DNA of 64,000 nt from Pleomorphomonas diazotrophica (GCF_002844595.1 NZ_PJNW01000002.1:124001-188000); one strand, 5' to 3'; shown: positions 7,691 through 16,211, counted from the stretch's first letter. Numbers and translations are program-made. The notes: generated by a model from the sequence alone, not told the origin.

Positions 7691-9154
7691 ATGACCGAAA
7701 TGCCGCCGCCCGACCCGCAGGTCCTCACCGAGGACGACAAGACCAAGATTGTCGTGACCGCGCTGCTGTGCATGTTCCTGGCCGCGCTCGACCAAACCAT
7801 CGTTACCCCGGCGCTGCCGGTGATGGGCGCCTCGCTCGGCGGCGGCGAGTGGGTGTCCTGGATCGTCTCGGCCTATTTCCTGACGGCGACGGCGGTGACC
7901 CCGCTCTATGGCAAGCTCGCCGATCTCAAGGGGCGGCGGCCGGTGCTTTACACAGGCGTCGGCATCTTCGTGGCGGGATCGCTGATCTCGGCCATGGCGC
8001 CGTCGATGGCGGTTCTGATCGCCGGCCGCGCGCTGCAGGGGCTCGGCGGCGGCGGGCTGATGGCACTCGTCCAGACCATCATCGGCGACGTGGCGCCGCC
8101 GCGCGAGCGCGGCAAGTACATGGTCTATATCGCCGGTATCTGGGCGACGGCGAGCATCGCCGGACCGGTGCTCGGCGGTGTCCTTGCCGAATACGTCCAC
8201 TGGTCGGCCATCTTCTGGCTGAACCTGCCGCTCGGTGCGATGGCCGTGGGACTGTCGCTGAAGCCGCTGTCGCGCCTGCCGAACATTCGCCGCGACCACA
8301 AGCTCGACATCCTCGGCGCGCTGATGATCATGGCGGCGACACTGCTGTTCCTCTTGGCGCTGACGCTGGGCGGTCACAGCTATCCCTGGAGCTCGCCGCT
8401 CATCCTCGGCATGCTCGCCGTGGCGGCCGGGGCCTTCATTCTGTTCGCCTGGTACCAGTTCCAGCCCGAAGAGCCGCTGTTGCCGCCACGCATCTTCGGC
8501 GACCGGGTGATCGCGCTCACCTCGGCGACCGCCTTCCTGGCGGCAGCCGGTCTGTTCGGTTTTTCGGTCTATTATCCGGTCTATCTGCAGCTCATCGAAG
8601 GTTTCGGCGCCTCGGCGGCCGGTCTGGCCTTGCTGGGGCCGATGATCGGCTCGGTGGCCGGTTCGAGCATCTCGGCGCGGATCCTGCGCAAGGGCAGCCA
8701 TTACAAGCGGTTGCCGGTGATCGGCAGCTTCCTGTCGTTGGCATCGCTGGCGGTGGTCGGCCTGCTGGTCGGCGATGTTTCCTTCTGGATGATCGAAGCG
8801 CTGGCCGTCCTCACAGCCTTCGGTCAGGGCACGCTGTTCCCGGTCGGCACGGTCATGGTGCAGAACGCCGCCGACCCGCGCGATCTCGGAACCGCCACCG
8901 GCGCCTACACCTTCGTGCGCTCGCTCGGCTCGGTCGTCGCCATTGCCGTGCTGGGCGCCATCGTCGGCAGCGCCGGCATCGGCGACCATATCAGCGTTGG
9001 CGCGCTGGATCCCGCGGCGAGGGAGACCGCCATTGCCGCCTTCCGCGCGCTGTTCTTTGCCGCCGCCGTGGCGCAGCTTCTGTCGCTGGCGCTCCTGATG
9101 CGCATCGAAGAGCGGCCGTTGCGCGGCCGTACGCCACCGCCGGTGGAAGAGTGA
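7691..9154 (+). CDS. MFS exporter, DHA2 (EmrB/QacA) family
   Basis: A 487-residue major facilitator protein with about 14 hydrophobic segments, as in the DHA2 drug:H+ antiporters. Family motifs are visible: the LDQTIVTPALPVM helix 1 motif, the cytoplasmic loop GKLADLKGRRPVL after helix 2, and the helix 5 antiporter motif (GPVLGGVLAE). It should export small hydrophobic or cationic compounds across the inner membrane. No EmrA-type partner is adjacent. It is followed 40 bases later by the Dabb protein. Confidence 0.88.
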   Translation: MTEMPPPDPQVLTEDDKTKIVVTALLCMFLAALDQTIVTPALPVMGASLGGGEWVSWIVSAYFLTATAVTPLYGKLADLKGRRPVLYTGVGIFVAGSLISAMAPSMAVLIAGRALQGLGGGGLMALVQTIIGDVAPPRERGKYMVYIAGIWATASIAGPVLGGVLAEYVHWSAIFWLNLPLGAMAVGLSLKPLSRLPNIRRDHKLDILGALMIMAATLLFLLALTLGGHSYPWSSPLILGMLAVAAGAFILFAWYQFQPEEPLLPPRIFGDRVIALTSATAFLAAAGLFGFSVYYPVYLQLIEGFGASAAGLALLGPMIGSVAGSSISARILRKGSHYKRLPVIGSFLSLASLAVVGLLVGDVSFWMIEALAVLTAFGQGTLFPVGTVMVQNAADPRDLGTATGAYTFVRSLGSVVAIAVLGAIVGSAGIGDHISVGALDPAARETAIAAFRALFFAAAVAQLLSLALLMRIEERPLRGRTPPPVEE

Positions 9155-9194
9155 GATCCGGCCGGCGATGCCGGTCGGCGAGGGAGGAGTTTGA

Positions 9195-9503
9195 ATGATC
9201 CTGCATTGCGTGTTCATGAAGATGCCGGCCGGCACTTCGTCGGCCGACATCCTGAAGCTCTATGGCGCCGTGGCGGCCCTGAAGTCGTTCGTCCCCGGCA
9301 TGGTCGACTTCAAGGCCGGCCCGAACGCCTCGCCGGAGGGCCTCGGCCATGGTTTCCAGCACGGTTTCGTCGTCACCTTCACCGACGCGGCGGCGCGTGA
9401 CGCCTATCTCGTCCACCCCGAGCACGTGAAGGTCGGCGACAAGATCGTGGCGGCGGCCGAGGGTGGGCTGGAGGGTATCCTCGTCTACGATTTTGAAGTG
9501 TGA
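9195..9503 (+). CDS. Dabb (stress-responsive alpha/beta barrel) domain protein
   Basis: A 102-residue single-domain protein of the dimeric alpha/beta barrel family. The hallmark pattern is present: a starting ILHCVFMKM strand, a central GFVVTFTDAAARDAYLVHPEH segment and a closing VYDFEV strand. GGGAGGAG-type ribosome site sequence (GGGAGGAG at about 9182-9189) fixes the ATG at 9195. Such proteins range from stress-induced proteins of unknown role to small cyclases and decarboxylases, so no reaction can be assigned. Confidence 0.75.
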   Translation: MILHCVFMKMPAGTSSADILKLYGAVAALKSFVPGMVDFKAGPNASPEGLGHGFQHGFVVTFTDAAARDAYLVHPEHVKVGDKIVAAAEGGLEGILVYDFEV

Positions 9504-9650
9504 ACGGAGCATTTCCGCCTTTCCGACGGCTTTCATATCGATTCAACCGCCGAGGCATTGTCGGCGGGCGGCGTTGGCTGTAGAGCTAGGGAGTGTTGCG
9601 GACGATACTTTCGTCTGAGCGACCTCCCTTTCGCCCACCACAGCAGGCCC

Positions 9651-10427
9651 ATGTCCTTCACCGATCCGCTCGACCTTGCCGCCCGTTTGCCCGCGCCCGA
9701 CCGCCTCGCCCTGTTCCTCGATATCGACGGCACGCTGATCGGCCCGACCTACGCCGATCGCGAGCGCGGCATTGCCGCCGACCGCATCGCCCTGATCGGC
9801 CGGCTTTACGATCTCCTGAACGGAGCGCTCGCCATCGTCAGTGGCCGCTCGGTGGAAACCGTCGATCCCATGTTCGTGCCGCTGACGCTGCCGGTCGCGG
9901 CGCTGCAGGGTGCCGACCGCCGTTTCGCCGACGGCCGGCGCTTCACGCCGGTGCAGACTCCGGAGGAGCGCAAGGCGCTCGACGAGATCGCCAAGGTGGT
10001 GGTCGAGACCTATCCCACCATGGACGTCCAGTGGAAGATCGGCGCGCTGGCCATCGTCTATAACGAAGGCGAACCGCTGGCCGCCGAAGTGGCGGCATTG
10101 GCCGAACGCCATTCCGGCGGCCATGTGGCGGTGATCCCCGGTCGCGTGTCGATCGACGTGGTGCCGCAGGGCGCCAACAAGGGCTCGGGCATCGCCTTCC
10201 TGATGGAGCACAAGCCGTTTGCCGGCCGCGTGCCGGTGCATGTCGGCGACGACACGCCCGACGAGCCAGGCTTTACCAAGTCGCGCGACCTCGGCGGCTT
10301 CGGCATCACCATTGGCCGCAAGGTGGCGGGCGTCGACAGCCGCCTGCCCGACCACGAGGCGACCTGGGAGATGCTCGCCGCCTACGAGGCGCGCTGGCTG
10401 GACGACGAGCGCGCCGCCGCGCAGTAA
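9651..10427 (+). CDS. otsB: Trehalose-6-phosphate phosphatase
   Basis: A 258-residue HAD-superfamily phosphatase of the OtsB type. Motif I is DIDGTL with Asp24 and Asp26, motif II is the SGRSVE region, and motif IV is GDDTPDE near residue 200. It removes phosphate from trehalose-6-phosphate to give trehalose, an osmoprotectant. I start at ATG 9651, four residues before the conserved N-terminus, since the frame stays open upstream without family sequence. The synthase otsA is not adjacent. Confidence 0.85.
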   Translation: MSFTDPLDLAARLPAPDRLALFLDIDGTLIGPTYADRERGIAADRIALIGRLYDLLNGALAIVSGRSVETVDPMFVPLTLPVAALQGADRRFADGRRFTPVQTPEERKALDEIAKVVVETYPTMDVQWKIGALAIVYNEGEPLAAEVAALAERHSGGHVAVIPGRVSIDVVPQGANKGSGIAFLMEHKPFAGRVPVHVGDDTPDEPGFTKSRDLGGFGITIGRKVAGVDSRLPDHEATWEMLAAYEARWLDDERAAAQ

Positions 10428-10438
10428 GCGTGTTGTTT

Positions 10439-10485
10439 GCGCATCCGCTTTTCCGAAGAGTCTGCAATTTTTCGGGCGGATGCGT
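10439..10485. repeat. Palindromic repeat, single copy of the GCATYYGC family
   Basis: A 47-base imperfect palindrome whose arms (GCGCATCCGC and GCGGATGCG) enclose a second stem around a conserved TCTGCAA loop. It is the same family as three tandem copies at 48706-48866. It fills almost the whole gap between the convergent otsB and PP2C-like genes and abuts the stop codon of the latter (10485-10487), so it may act as a bidirectional transcript end. Confidence 0.75.
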
Positions 10486-11312
10486 TACCCGATGGCGATC
10501 CTGAGATAGGTCGTATCGTCGAAGTAATCGCGGCCCGGCACGAAGGGCCGCGAGCCGGTGACCAGTTCCACCATCAGCGGGTCGTTCTCCCTGATGCGGG
10601 CGATTTCCGCCAGACCTTCGGCCAGCGTTGCAGGGGGCGAGAGGAAGCCGTCGGAGGCCAGCACGATCTCGCGGGCGTCCGCCGCCTCGAACACCTCGAC
10701 GAAGCGGTCGGGCACGAAGGTGCCGGCGAGGCCGCCGTAGGCGAGGGGATCGTCGCTGTCGAGGTTGAGGAAGGCGTGCTGGGCGAGGACGAGCGGCCGG
10801 AAGGGTTGCTCCATGGTCGGCACGCGCAGTTCGGCATCAAGGCTGGTCATGCCGAGCCGGAGCCGCGCCCGGATGACGGCGCAACGGAACTCGTAGCCGA
10901 TGCGGTCGATCTCCTTGCCGCCGGGATAGTCTTTCCTGTCGATGCGGACGTGGCAATCGCCCACCCGCCACACTTCGCCGCGCGCCCGCGACCAGACGGC
11001 GGCGACCGCCGAGGGACGCATGATCGTTTCGTCCGTCCAGTCGCCGATCGCCATGGCGATGGCGGCCGTGGCGCGGTCGACGAAGTCGCGGGCCGTGGCG
11101 TCCGGCGCCAGTTCCCTGACCGCTCGCTCCACCGCCTCGGCTGCGACGATGCCGCCTGGGCGGCCGCCGATCGGGCCGGAGGAGGTGGCGCCGTCGATGA
11201 CGGCGGCGAAGTCGTCGGTCACGACCAGCCAGTCTTCCTTCTTGGCGTCGGAGTCCTTGCCGGAGGCGCACAGGCTTTCGATCACCCGGAAGGGGCGTGG
11301 GGTGGCTGTCAT
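10485..11312 (-). CDS. PP2C-like serine/threonine phosphatase
   Basis: A 275-residue protein with the sparse metal-binding motifs of the PP2C superfamily: an early Asp-Gly (AAVIDGATSSG near residue 38), a late SDG (IVLASDGFLSPP near 215) and a terminal DDTTYL. It lacks the classical DGxG glycines exactly, so it is a divergent member. No kinase partner lies nearby. Start ATG is the complement of 11310-11312 with GGAG 7 bases upstream; a TTG 12 bases earlier is an alternative. Confidence 0.65.
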   Translation of the reverse strand: MTATPRPFRVIESLCASGKDSDAKKEDWLVVTDDFAAVIDGATSSGPIGGRPGGIVAAEAVERAVRELAPDATARDFVDRATAAIAMAIGDWTDETIMRPSAVAAVWSRARGEVWRVGDCHVRIDRKDYPGGKEIDRIGYEFRCAVIRARLRLGMTSLDAELRVPTMEQPFRPLVLAQHAFLNLDSDDPLAYGGLAGTFVPDRFVEVFEAADAREIVLASDGFLSPPATLAEGLAEIARIRENDPLMVELVTGSRPFVPGRDYFDDTTYLRIAIG

Positions 11313-11348
11313 GGTGCTCTCCAAGGTGCTGCCTGGAACTGACTCTCG

Positions 11349-12275
11349 TCAGTCGACGTGACCGCTGATCTTCGGCAGGTATTCGCCGCCGTGCTCGACC
11401 CAGAAGCGATACATCGCCTCGGCCGACGGCAGCAGCCGCTTGTCGGTGCGGCGGACGACATTCCAGGTCTTGATGAGCGGCAGGCCGACCACGTCCATGA
11501 TGACGAGGCGGCCGCTCTCCACCTCGGCGGCGATGGTGTGCGAGGAGATGAAGGAGATGCCAAGGCCGGCCATCACCGCCTGCTTGATGGTCTCGTTGGA
11601 GCCCATCTCGAACTCGCGGATGTCGCGTCCGCCGTCGTGCTGGCTGATCAGTTGGCCGAAGGAGTTGCGGGTTCCGGAGTTGACCTCGCGCACCAGGAAT
11701 GTCTCGCCCATCAAGGCTTCGATGGGAATGTTGCGCTCATGGGCCAGCGGATGGTCGGGCGCGCAGATGATCACCTGCGGATGCTTGCCGATCGGCTTGG
11801 CCTCGACCTCGAACTCGACCGGCGGCCGGCCCATGACGGCGAGGTCGACCTCGTAGTTCCGGAGGCGCTGAATGGTCTCGTCGCGGTTGCCGACGATGAA
11901 GTCGATGTCGACCTTCGGGCGCACCTTGCGGAAGGCGGCGAGCACGGTCGGCGCAAAATAGCGGGCGGTGGAGACGACGCCGACGGCAACGCGGCCCGAT
12001 CCGGCCTCGCGCATCTCGGCCAGCGCGCCCGAGCATTCGTTGAGCAGCGCCTCGATGCGATCGAGCGTGGTGGCGATCTCCTTGCCGGCCGACGTGGCGA
12101 TGAAGCGGTCGCCGACGCGTTCGAGAAGCGGCAGGCCGACGAGGTCTTCCAGCGCCTTCACCTGGGCGGTGATGGCCGGCGGCGTGACGTTCATGGCGGA
12201 GGAGGCGGCGGTGACGGTGCCGGTCTTGATGACCGCCGACAGGAATCGCAGCTGCTTCAAAGTCGTGTGGCGCAT
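11349..12275 (-). CDS. cbbR: LysR-family regulator, CbbR-like
   Basis: A 308-residue LysR regulator. The N-terminal winged helix (residues 1-60, TLKQLRFLSAVIKTGTVTAA) and the effector domain fit CbbR, the activator of Calvin-cycle genes; MRHTTLKQLRFLSAV is typical of that group. CbbR normally sits divergent to RuBisCO genes, but none are here; the cbb-type genes rpe, gph and cbbY-like lie beyond a repeat region from 13495. Assignment as CbbR is by similarity of sequence pattern and context, so the target genes are uncertain. Confidence 0.7.
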   Translation of the reverse strand: MRHTTLKQLRFLSAVIKTGTVTAASSAMNVTPPAITAQVKALEDLVGLPLLERVGDRFIATSAGKEIATTLDRIEALLNECSGALAEMREAGSGRVAVGVVSTARYFAPTVLAAFRKVRPKVDIDFIVGNRDETIQRLRNYEVDLAVMGRPPVEFEVEAKPIGKHPQVIICAPDHPLAHERNIPIEALMGETFLVREVNSGTRNSFGQLISQHDGGRDIREFEMGSNETIKQAVMAGLGISFISSHTIAAEVESGRLVIMDVVGLPLIKTWNVVRRTDKRLLPSAEAMYRFWVEHGGEYLPKISGHVD

Positions 12276-12696
12276 GCTCGGATTCCCGTCTCTCCATGTC
12301 TTGCTGCCGGTGTGCCCGGCGAGGGTGCCCGCTCCGGAATCACAATGGTCTTCCGAAGCTTACCGCAAGCTCTCCTCGGACACCATTTGCCGGGCGGCGT
12401 TTCGACCATTGTCGCGGGGAAAAGTTCCGCGCCGATCGCGCGCCCTCGGTGCCCCTCAAAAGCGACGGGATCGTGACCGCGGGGCAACAATCGACAGACG
12501 ACGAGCGGCGACAAAGGCGGATGCCGTTGACGGCTCACGGCGCGCCCGGCAGGATCGGTCCGTCGCAACAGGAGCGTGGATGTCACGTCTGTCTGAATCC
12601 CGGTGAGGGCCTGCCCCGGCATGGTGCCGGCAGAGCGGGCCAATCCCAATGTCGCCCCGGAAAGCCCTCTCGGCTTCCGGAACGCTTTGGTGTGCC
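12276..12696. other. Intergenic region upstream of the CbbR-like gene
   Basis: About 420 bases with no credible gene. A short perfect inverted repeat AGCTT-ACCGC-AAGCT lies near 12357-12371 inside a wider ATGGT...ACCAT dyad, a layout like a LysR autoregulatory site, but this is only suggestive. The rest shows no repeat, promoter pair or RNA gene that I could support. The palindromic element at 12697 begins immediately after. Confidence 0.45.
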
Positions 12697-12813
12697 CTAG
12701 AGCATTTGCCGACCAAATTGAAACATTTGGTCGTCGAGCGAATGCTCCAGTTTGTTTGCTGGAGCAGCCGCTTTTCGATCAGGTTGATTCAACCTGATCG
12801 GCGGGTGCTCTAG
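12697..12813. repeat. Composite palindromic element, copy A
   Basis: A 117-base element bounded by CTAG at both ends. It contains three consecutive dyads: a long one around ACCAAAT/ATTTGGT, a short CTCCAG/CTGGAG stem, and one around GATCAGGTTGA/AACCTGATC. A second copy of the same three-stem layout lies at 61279-61393. It resembles the intergenic mosaic elements described from rhizobia and Brucella in size and style. It lies 25 bases upstream of the YjhX-like gene. Confidence 0.85.
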
Positions 12814-12838
12814 CGGCGCCATTCCCGGACTTCAGACG

Positions 12839-13096
12839 ATGGATATTTCACGTGCCGAGCAGCGCATCCTGCACCTGCTCGCCCAGGGCGGACGCATCGA
12901 GATCACCCGCGACGATCGCGGCGACATCGAAGAGCTCGCCTGCTTCAGCCGCGACGGCTGGCTCTACACCGACTTCAATCTCACGATGTTCCGCAAGTTG
13001 AAGAACAAGCGGGCGATCGCCTCGCGCAACAGCAAGCCTTATCGCATCACACAGCGCGGGCTGGAGTTGGTGCGCTCGCAACCGGACAATCGCTAA
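12839..13096 (+). CDS. YjhX family protein (UPF0386)
   Basis: An 85-residue protein matching YjhX throughout: DISRAEQRILHLLAQGGRI at the start, a central CFSRDGWL and FRKLKNKRAI, and the ending SQPDNR. In Escherichia coli YjhX is reported as a toxin-like winged-helix protein paired with the acetyltransferase YjhQ. No YjhQ-like gene is adjacent here, so this is an orphan, and it may simply be a small DNA-binding regulator. It lies between two palindromic elements. Confidence 0.8.
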   Translation: MDISRAEQRILHLLAQGGRIEITRDDRGDIEELACFSRDGWLYTDFNLTMFRKLKNKRAIASRNSKPYRITQRGLELVRSQPDNR

Positions 13097-13494
13097 GACA
13101 GTCGTAAATTCTACTCTGGCGGCCGTCTGATGCGACTTTCTCCGCTTCCGGTGCTCACGGACCTCTAGGCATTGGCGGGTCACCGCCAATGCCCTGTCTT
13201 CTGCTCGACGCAACTCCGGACGCAAAACCGCAAGGCACTTTTGCTGGAGTTGCTCAACGTCCGCTCCGCTCCGGTCCTCGAAAGCCACACCAGCCGACTC
13301 GCCGGAGCGAATTTCCAACCGCCTTTACGCGTCTTGCAGCTCTCGTAGCTTTCGGCGGCGGTTTTATCCGTCGCCGGCTCTTGATCGATTACGGTCGGAT
13401 TTTCCCCCGGTCTTGGGAAACGGGGTTAGCGCTCGGCGGCGTCTTGCTTTAAGAACGTTTCACCTCGGATCCCTTTCAACGGACACGCCTTTCC
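13097..13494. repeat. Nested palindromic mosaic and intergenic region before rpe
   Basis: The gap holds a mosaic repeat at about 13106-13314. The outer element has ends AAATTC/GAATTT and a CTTCCGGTGCTCACG segment shared with the element at 38598-38716. It is interrupted from a CTAG at 13165 by two further palindromes: GGCATTGGCGG/CCGCCAATGCC, and a GCAACTCC...GGAGTTGC unit shared with 34283-34334. From 13331 to 13494 I see only a short GCGGCGG/CCGTCGCC dyad. No strong ribosome site precedes rpe. Confidence 0.75.
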
Positions 13495-14151
13495 ATGACC
13501 GTCAAGATCGCCCCCTCCGTGTTGTCGTCGGATTTCTCGCGCCTAGGCGAAGAGCTCGCCGCCGTCGAAAGGGCGGGTGGTGATTGGGTCCACATCGACA
13601 TCATGGACGGCCATTTCGTGCCCAACATCACCTTCGGCCCGGCGGTGGTGAAGGCGATGCGCCCGCATACCAAGCTGCCCTTCGACGTGCACCTGATGAT
13701 CGAGCCGGCCGACCCGTTCATCGCCGCCTTCGCCGATGCCGGCGCCGACGTGATCAGCGTCCACAAGGAGGGCGGGCCGCATATCCATCGGTCGCTGCAA
13801 GTGATCCGCTCGCTCGGCAAGAAGGCCGGCGTTGTGCTCAACCCCGGCACCGACGTCGGCTGCCTTGAGTACATGCTCGACGAGATCGACCTGGTGCTGG
13901 TGATGACCGTCAACCCCGGCTTCGGCGGCCAGGCCTTCATTCCCGCCGTCATCGAGAAGGTGAAGAAGGTGAAGGCGCTGACCGGCGACCGGCCCATCCA
14001 CATCGAGATCGACGGCGGCGTGTCCACCGCCAACGCCGGCCTTTTGGCCCGCGCCGGCGCCGACGTTCTGGTGGCCGGCACCTCCGTGTTCAAGGGCGGC
14101 ACCGAGGCCGACTATCGCCGCAACATCCAGGCCCTGAGAGACAGCCTATGA
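13495..14151 (+). CDS. rpe: Ribulose-phosphate 3-epimerase
   Basis: A 218-residue TIM-barrel enzyme interconverting ribulose-5-phosphate and xylulose-5-phosphate in the pentose phosphate and Calvin pathways. Conserved sequences include APSVLSSDF at the start, the metal/catalytic site HIDIMDGHFVPNITFG, FDVHLMI, and the phosphate-binding VTVNPGFGGQ-like stretch (MTVNPGFGGQAFIP) and DGGVS. It overlaps gph by ATGA at 14148-14151, so the two are co-translated. Confidence 0.95.
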   Translation: MTVKIAPSVLSSDFSRLGEELAAVERAGGDWVHIDIMDGHFVPNITFGPAVVKAMRPHTKLPFDVHLMIEPADPFIAAFADAGADVISVHKEGGPHIHRSLQVIRSLGKKAGVVLNPGTDVGCLEYMLDEIDLVLVMTVNPGFGGQAFIPAVIEKVKKVKALTGDRPIHIEIDGGVSTANAGLLARAGADVLVAGTSVFKGGTEADYRRNIQALRDSL

Positions 14152-14810
14152 GCATTCGCGCCCTGATCTTCGACCTCGACGGCACGCTGGTGGACAGCCT
14201 GCCGGACCTCGCCGAAGCGATCAACGAGCTGATGGCCAAGAATGGTCTCGCCCCACATGCCGAACGGGCTGTTTCCTCGATGGTCGGCAAGGGCGTGCCG
14301 GTACTGGTGCAGAAGGCTTTCGCCGCCCATGGGGTGGTTGTTGCCGGCGAGGTGCTCGACGCGCATGTGAAGACCTATCTCGGCTTCTACGAGCCGCGCG
14401 CCACTCGCCTGACGCGTCTCTTCCCGCATACCGCCGACATGGTGAAGGAGCTCGCCAAGACCTATCGCCTTGCCGTCTGCACCAACAAGCCGACGGCGGT
14501 GTCGCGCGAGATCGTCGACGGCCTCGGCATCGGCACGGACATCTCGGTGGTGGTCGGCGGCGACAGCGGCGTGACGCCGAAGCCGGCGCCGGACATGCTG
14601 TGGCTGGTGGCCGACCGGCTGGGCCTTCCCAAGGAGGAGGTGCTGATGGTCGGCGACAGCGCCAATGACGTCGCCTCGGCCAAGGGCGCGGGCATCAAGG
14701 TGGCGGTGGTGCGCTACGGCTATACCGACATTCCCGCCGACGAGCTTAACGCCGATTTCGTGATGGACGATTTCCGGGGTCTTCCGGCAGTATTGGAGCA
14801 ACTCCAATAG
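14148..14810 (+). CDS. gph: Phosphoglycolate phosphatase
   Basis: A 220-residue HAD phosphatase of the Gph/CbbZ type. Motif I is DLDGTLVDS at about 9-17, motif II includes VCTNKP, and motif IV is MVGDSANDV. It hydrolyses 2-phosphoglycolate, a by-product of RuBisCO oxygenation and of DNA repair. Directly coupled to rpe, as in many Calvin-cycle and housekeeping operons. Confidence 0.9.
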   Translation: MSIRALIFDLDGTLVDSLPDLAEAINELMAKNGLAPHAERAVSSMVGKGVPVLVQKAFAAHGVVVAGEVLDAHVKTYLGFYEPRATRLTRLFPHTADMVKELAKTYRLAVCTNKPTAVSREIVDGLGIGTDISVVVGGDSGVTPKPAPDMLWLVADRLGLPKEEVLMVGDSANDVASAKGAGIKVAVVRYGYTDIPADELNADFVMDDFRGLPAVLEQLQ

Positions 14811-14876
14811 ACCGTATCGCTTGAGCGGAAAACCGATACTCACTTCTCCGCAGGATGCTCTGGCTGCGAGGGCGTA

Positions 14877-15686
14877 ATGGCACCCCCGATCAAGGCGCTG
14901 ATCTTCGATGTCGACGGCACGCTGGCGGAAACCGAAGAGGTTCACCGGCTGGCCTTCAATCGCGCCTTTGCCGAAGCCGGCCTGCCCTGGGTGTGGGAGT
15001 CGGAGTTCTACGGCGAGCTCCTGGCCGTCCACGGCGGTCGGGCGCGGCTTGCCCATTTCATCGAGCATCACGCGCCGCCGATGGCCGATGTCGGCCGGCA
15101 GAAGATCGACGAGCTGCATGCCGCCAAGACGCGGCTCTTTGCCAAGCTGGTCGATCGCCGGCTGGCCCGGCCGCGCCCCGGCATCGAGCGGCTCATCGAG
15201 GATGCCCGTTCGCAGGGGCTCGCCGTGGTGCTGGCGACGACGTCGAGCGTCGAGAATGCCGAGGCGCTGATCCTCGCCAACTTCGGGCTGGATGGGCTTG
15301 AAAAGATCAGCGCCATCGTCGGCGGCGCAGGCGCGGTGCGGCCGAAGCCGGCGCCCGACGTCTACGAGCTGGCGCTTTCCAAGCTTGGTCTCACGCCCCG
15401 CGCGGCGATCGTGTTCGAGGACAACGGGCCAGGTCTTGCCGCCGCCACGGCGGCCGGCATCCGCACCATCGTCACGCCCAGCCGCTATGCCGGCGGCGAC
15501 GATTTCAGCACTGCCTTCGCCGTGCTGTCGCACCTCGGCGATCCCTTCGAGCCCTACCAGCATATCGCGGGCGTGGGCGACGAGGAGGGCACGGATATGG
15601 TGACAGTGGCCGCCCTGCAGCGCTGGGTGTCGGACGATGACGACATGCTGGGGCTGCTGACCATCGGCGGCAGGCCTGTTTATTGA
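14877..15686 (+). CDS. cbbY: CbbY-like HAD phosphatase
   Basis: A 269-residue HAD phosphatase. The N-terminus (LIFDVDGTLAETEEVHRLAFN) matches CbbY, which dephosphorylates xylulose-1,5-bisphosphate, an inhibitor of RuBisCO. Motif III lysine in RPKPAPDVY and motif IV FEDNGPGLAAA are present. It follows gph after 66 bases, which contain a dyad around GTATCG/CGATAC. Longer than Gph because of a C-terminal extension normal for CbbY. Together with the CbbR-like gene it hints at autotrophy, though no RuBisCO gene is in the window. Confidence 0.8.
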   Translation: MAPPIKALIFDVDGTLAETEEVHRLAFNRAFAEAGLPWVWESEFYGELLAVHGGRARLAHFIEHHAPPMADVGRQKIDELHAAKTRLFAKLVDRRLARPRPGIERLIEDARSQGLAVVLATTSSVENAEALILANFGLDGLEKISAIVGGAGAVRPKPAPDVYELALSKLGLTPRAAIVFEDNGPGLAAATAAGIRTIVTPSRYAGGDDFSTAFAVLSHLGDPFEPYQHIAGVGDEEGTDMVTVAALQRWVSDDDDMLGLLTIGGRPVY

Positions 15687-15695
15687 TCGTTCGGA

Positions 15696-16172
15696 TCAGC
15701 CAAGCCCCACCGGGAAACCCTTGAACGGCTTGATTTCCTTCAACACGAAGGTGGTCTGCATCTCCTTGATGCGCGGCAGGCGGCGGATCACCGTCATGGC
15801 GAAATCGGCGTAGGTGTCGAGGTCGGGCGAGACCACCTGCAGCAGGAAGTCGGCGTCGCCGGCGATCGAGTAGCAGGCGATCACCTCGCGCAAGCGGGCG
15901 ACGCTGTTCGAGAACTCCTCGGCCTCGGCCTCGCTGTGGCTGTCGATCTTGACGCGGACGAAGGCGAGTACGCCAAGGCCGATCTTTTGGCGGTCGAGCG
16001 TGGCGCGATAGCCACCGATGACACCGCTCTCCTCAAGCTGCCTTACGCGCCGCCAGCAAGGAGAGGTCGAGAGACCGACCTCGTCGGCGAGCGCTTGGTT
16101 GGTGAGGCGGCCATCGGCCTGGAGCGCATCGAGAATCTTGTTGTCGACTGGCTCTAGCGGCGAGTTCGGCAT
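15696..16172 (-). CDS. Lrp/AsnC family regulator
   Basis: A 158-residue Lrp/AsnC protein: an N-terminal helix-turn-helix (DNKILDALQADGRLTNQALA, then a recognition helix SPCWRRVRQLE) and a C-terminal RAM ligand-binding domain (GDADFLLQVV, FVLKEIK). It probably senses an amino acid. It is divergent from the DUF2000 gene, with a perfect dyad in the shared promoter region (16199-16211). Confidence 0.88.
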   Translation of the reverse strand: MPNSPLEPVDNKILDALQADGRLTNQALADEVGLSTSPCWRRVRQLEESGVIGGYRATLDRQKIGLGVLAFVRVKIDSHSEAEAEEFSNSVARLREVIACYSIAGDADFLLQVVSPDLDTYADFAMTVIRRLPRIKEMQTTFVLKEIKPFKGFPVGLG

Positions 16173-16198
16173 GTCCTACCCTCTCTTGATCTTTTGTG

Positions 16199-16211
16199 GG
16201 TAGATCCTACC
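16199..16211. promoter_or_regulatory. Dyad in Lrp/DUF2000 promoter region, possible operator
   Basis: A perfect 5-base inverted repeat with 3-base spacer, GGTAGATCCTACC, lies between the divergent Lrp-type regulator and the DUF2000 gene; a flanking CTACCC half-site is at about 16176-16181. Lrp-family proteins often bind such short dyads in their own promoters. Operator function is inferred. Confidence 0.4.

Noticed and set aside
7532-9250. Minus-strand open frame of about 570 codons over the DHA2 exporter
   Set aside because: Gln/Arg/His-rich antisense product with no domain, while the plus strand encodes a typical transporter.
12257-12649. Minus-strand open frame of 130 codons upstream of the CbbR-like gene
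   Set aside because: No family character, no ribosome site and Arg/Pro-rich composition typical of random GC-rich frames; it overlaps the regulator start.
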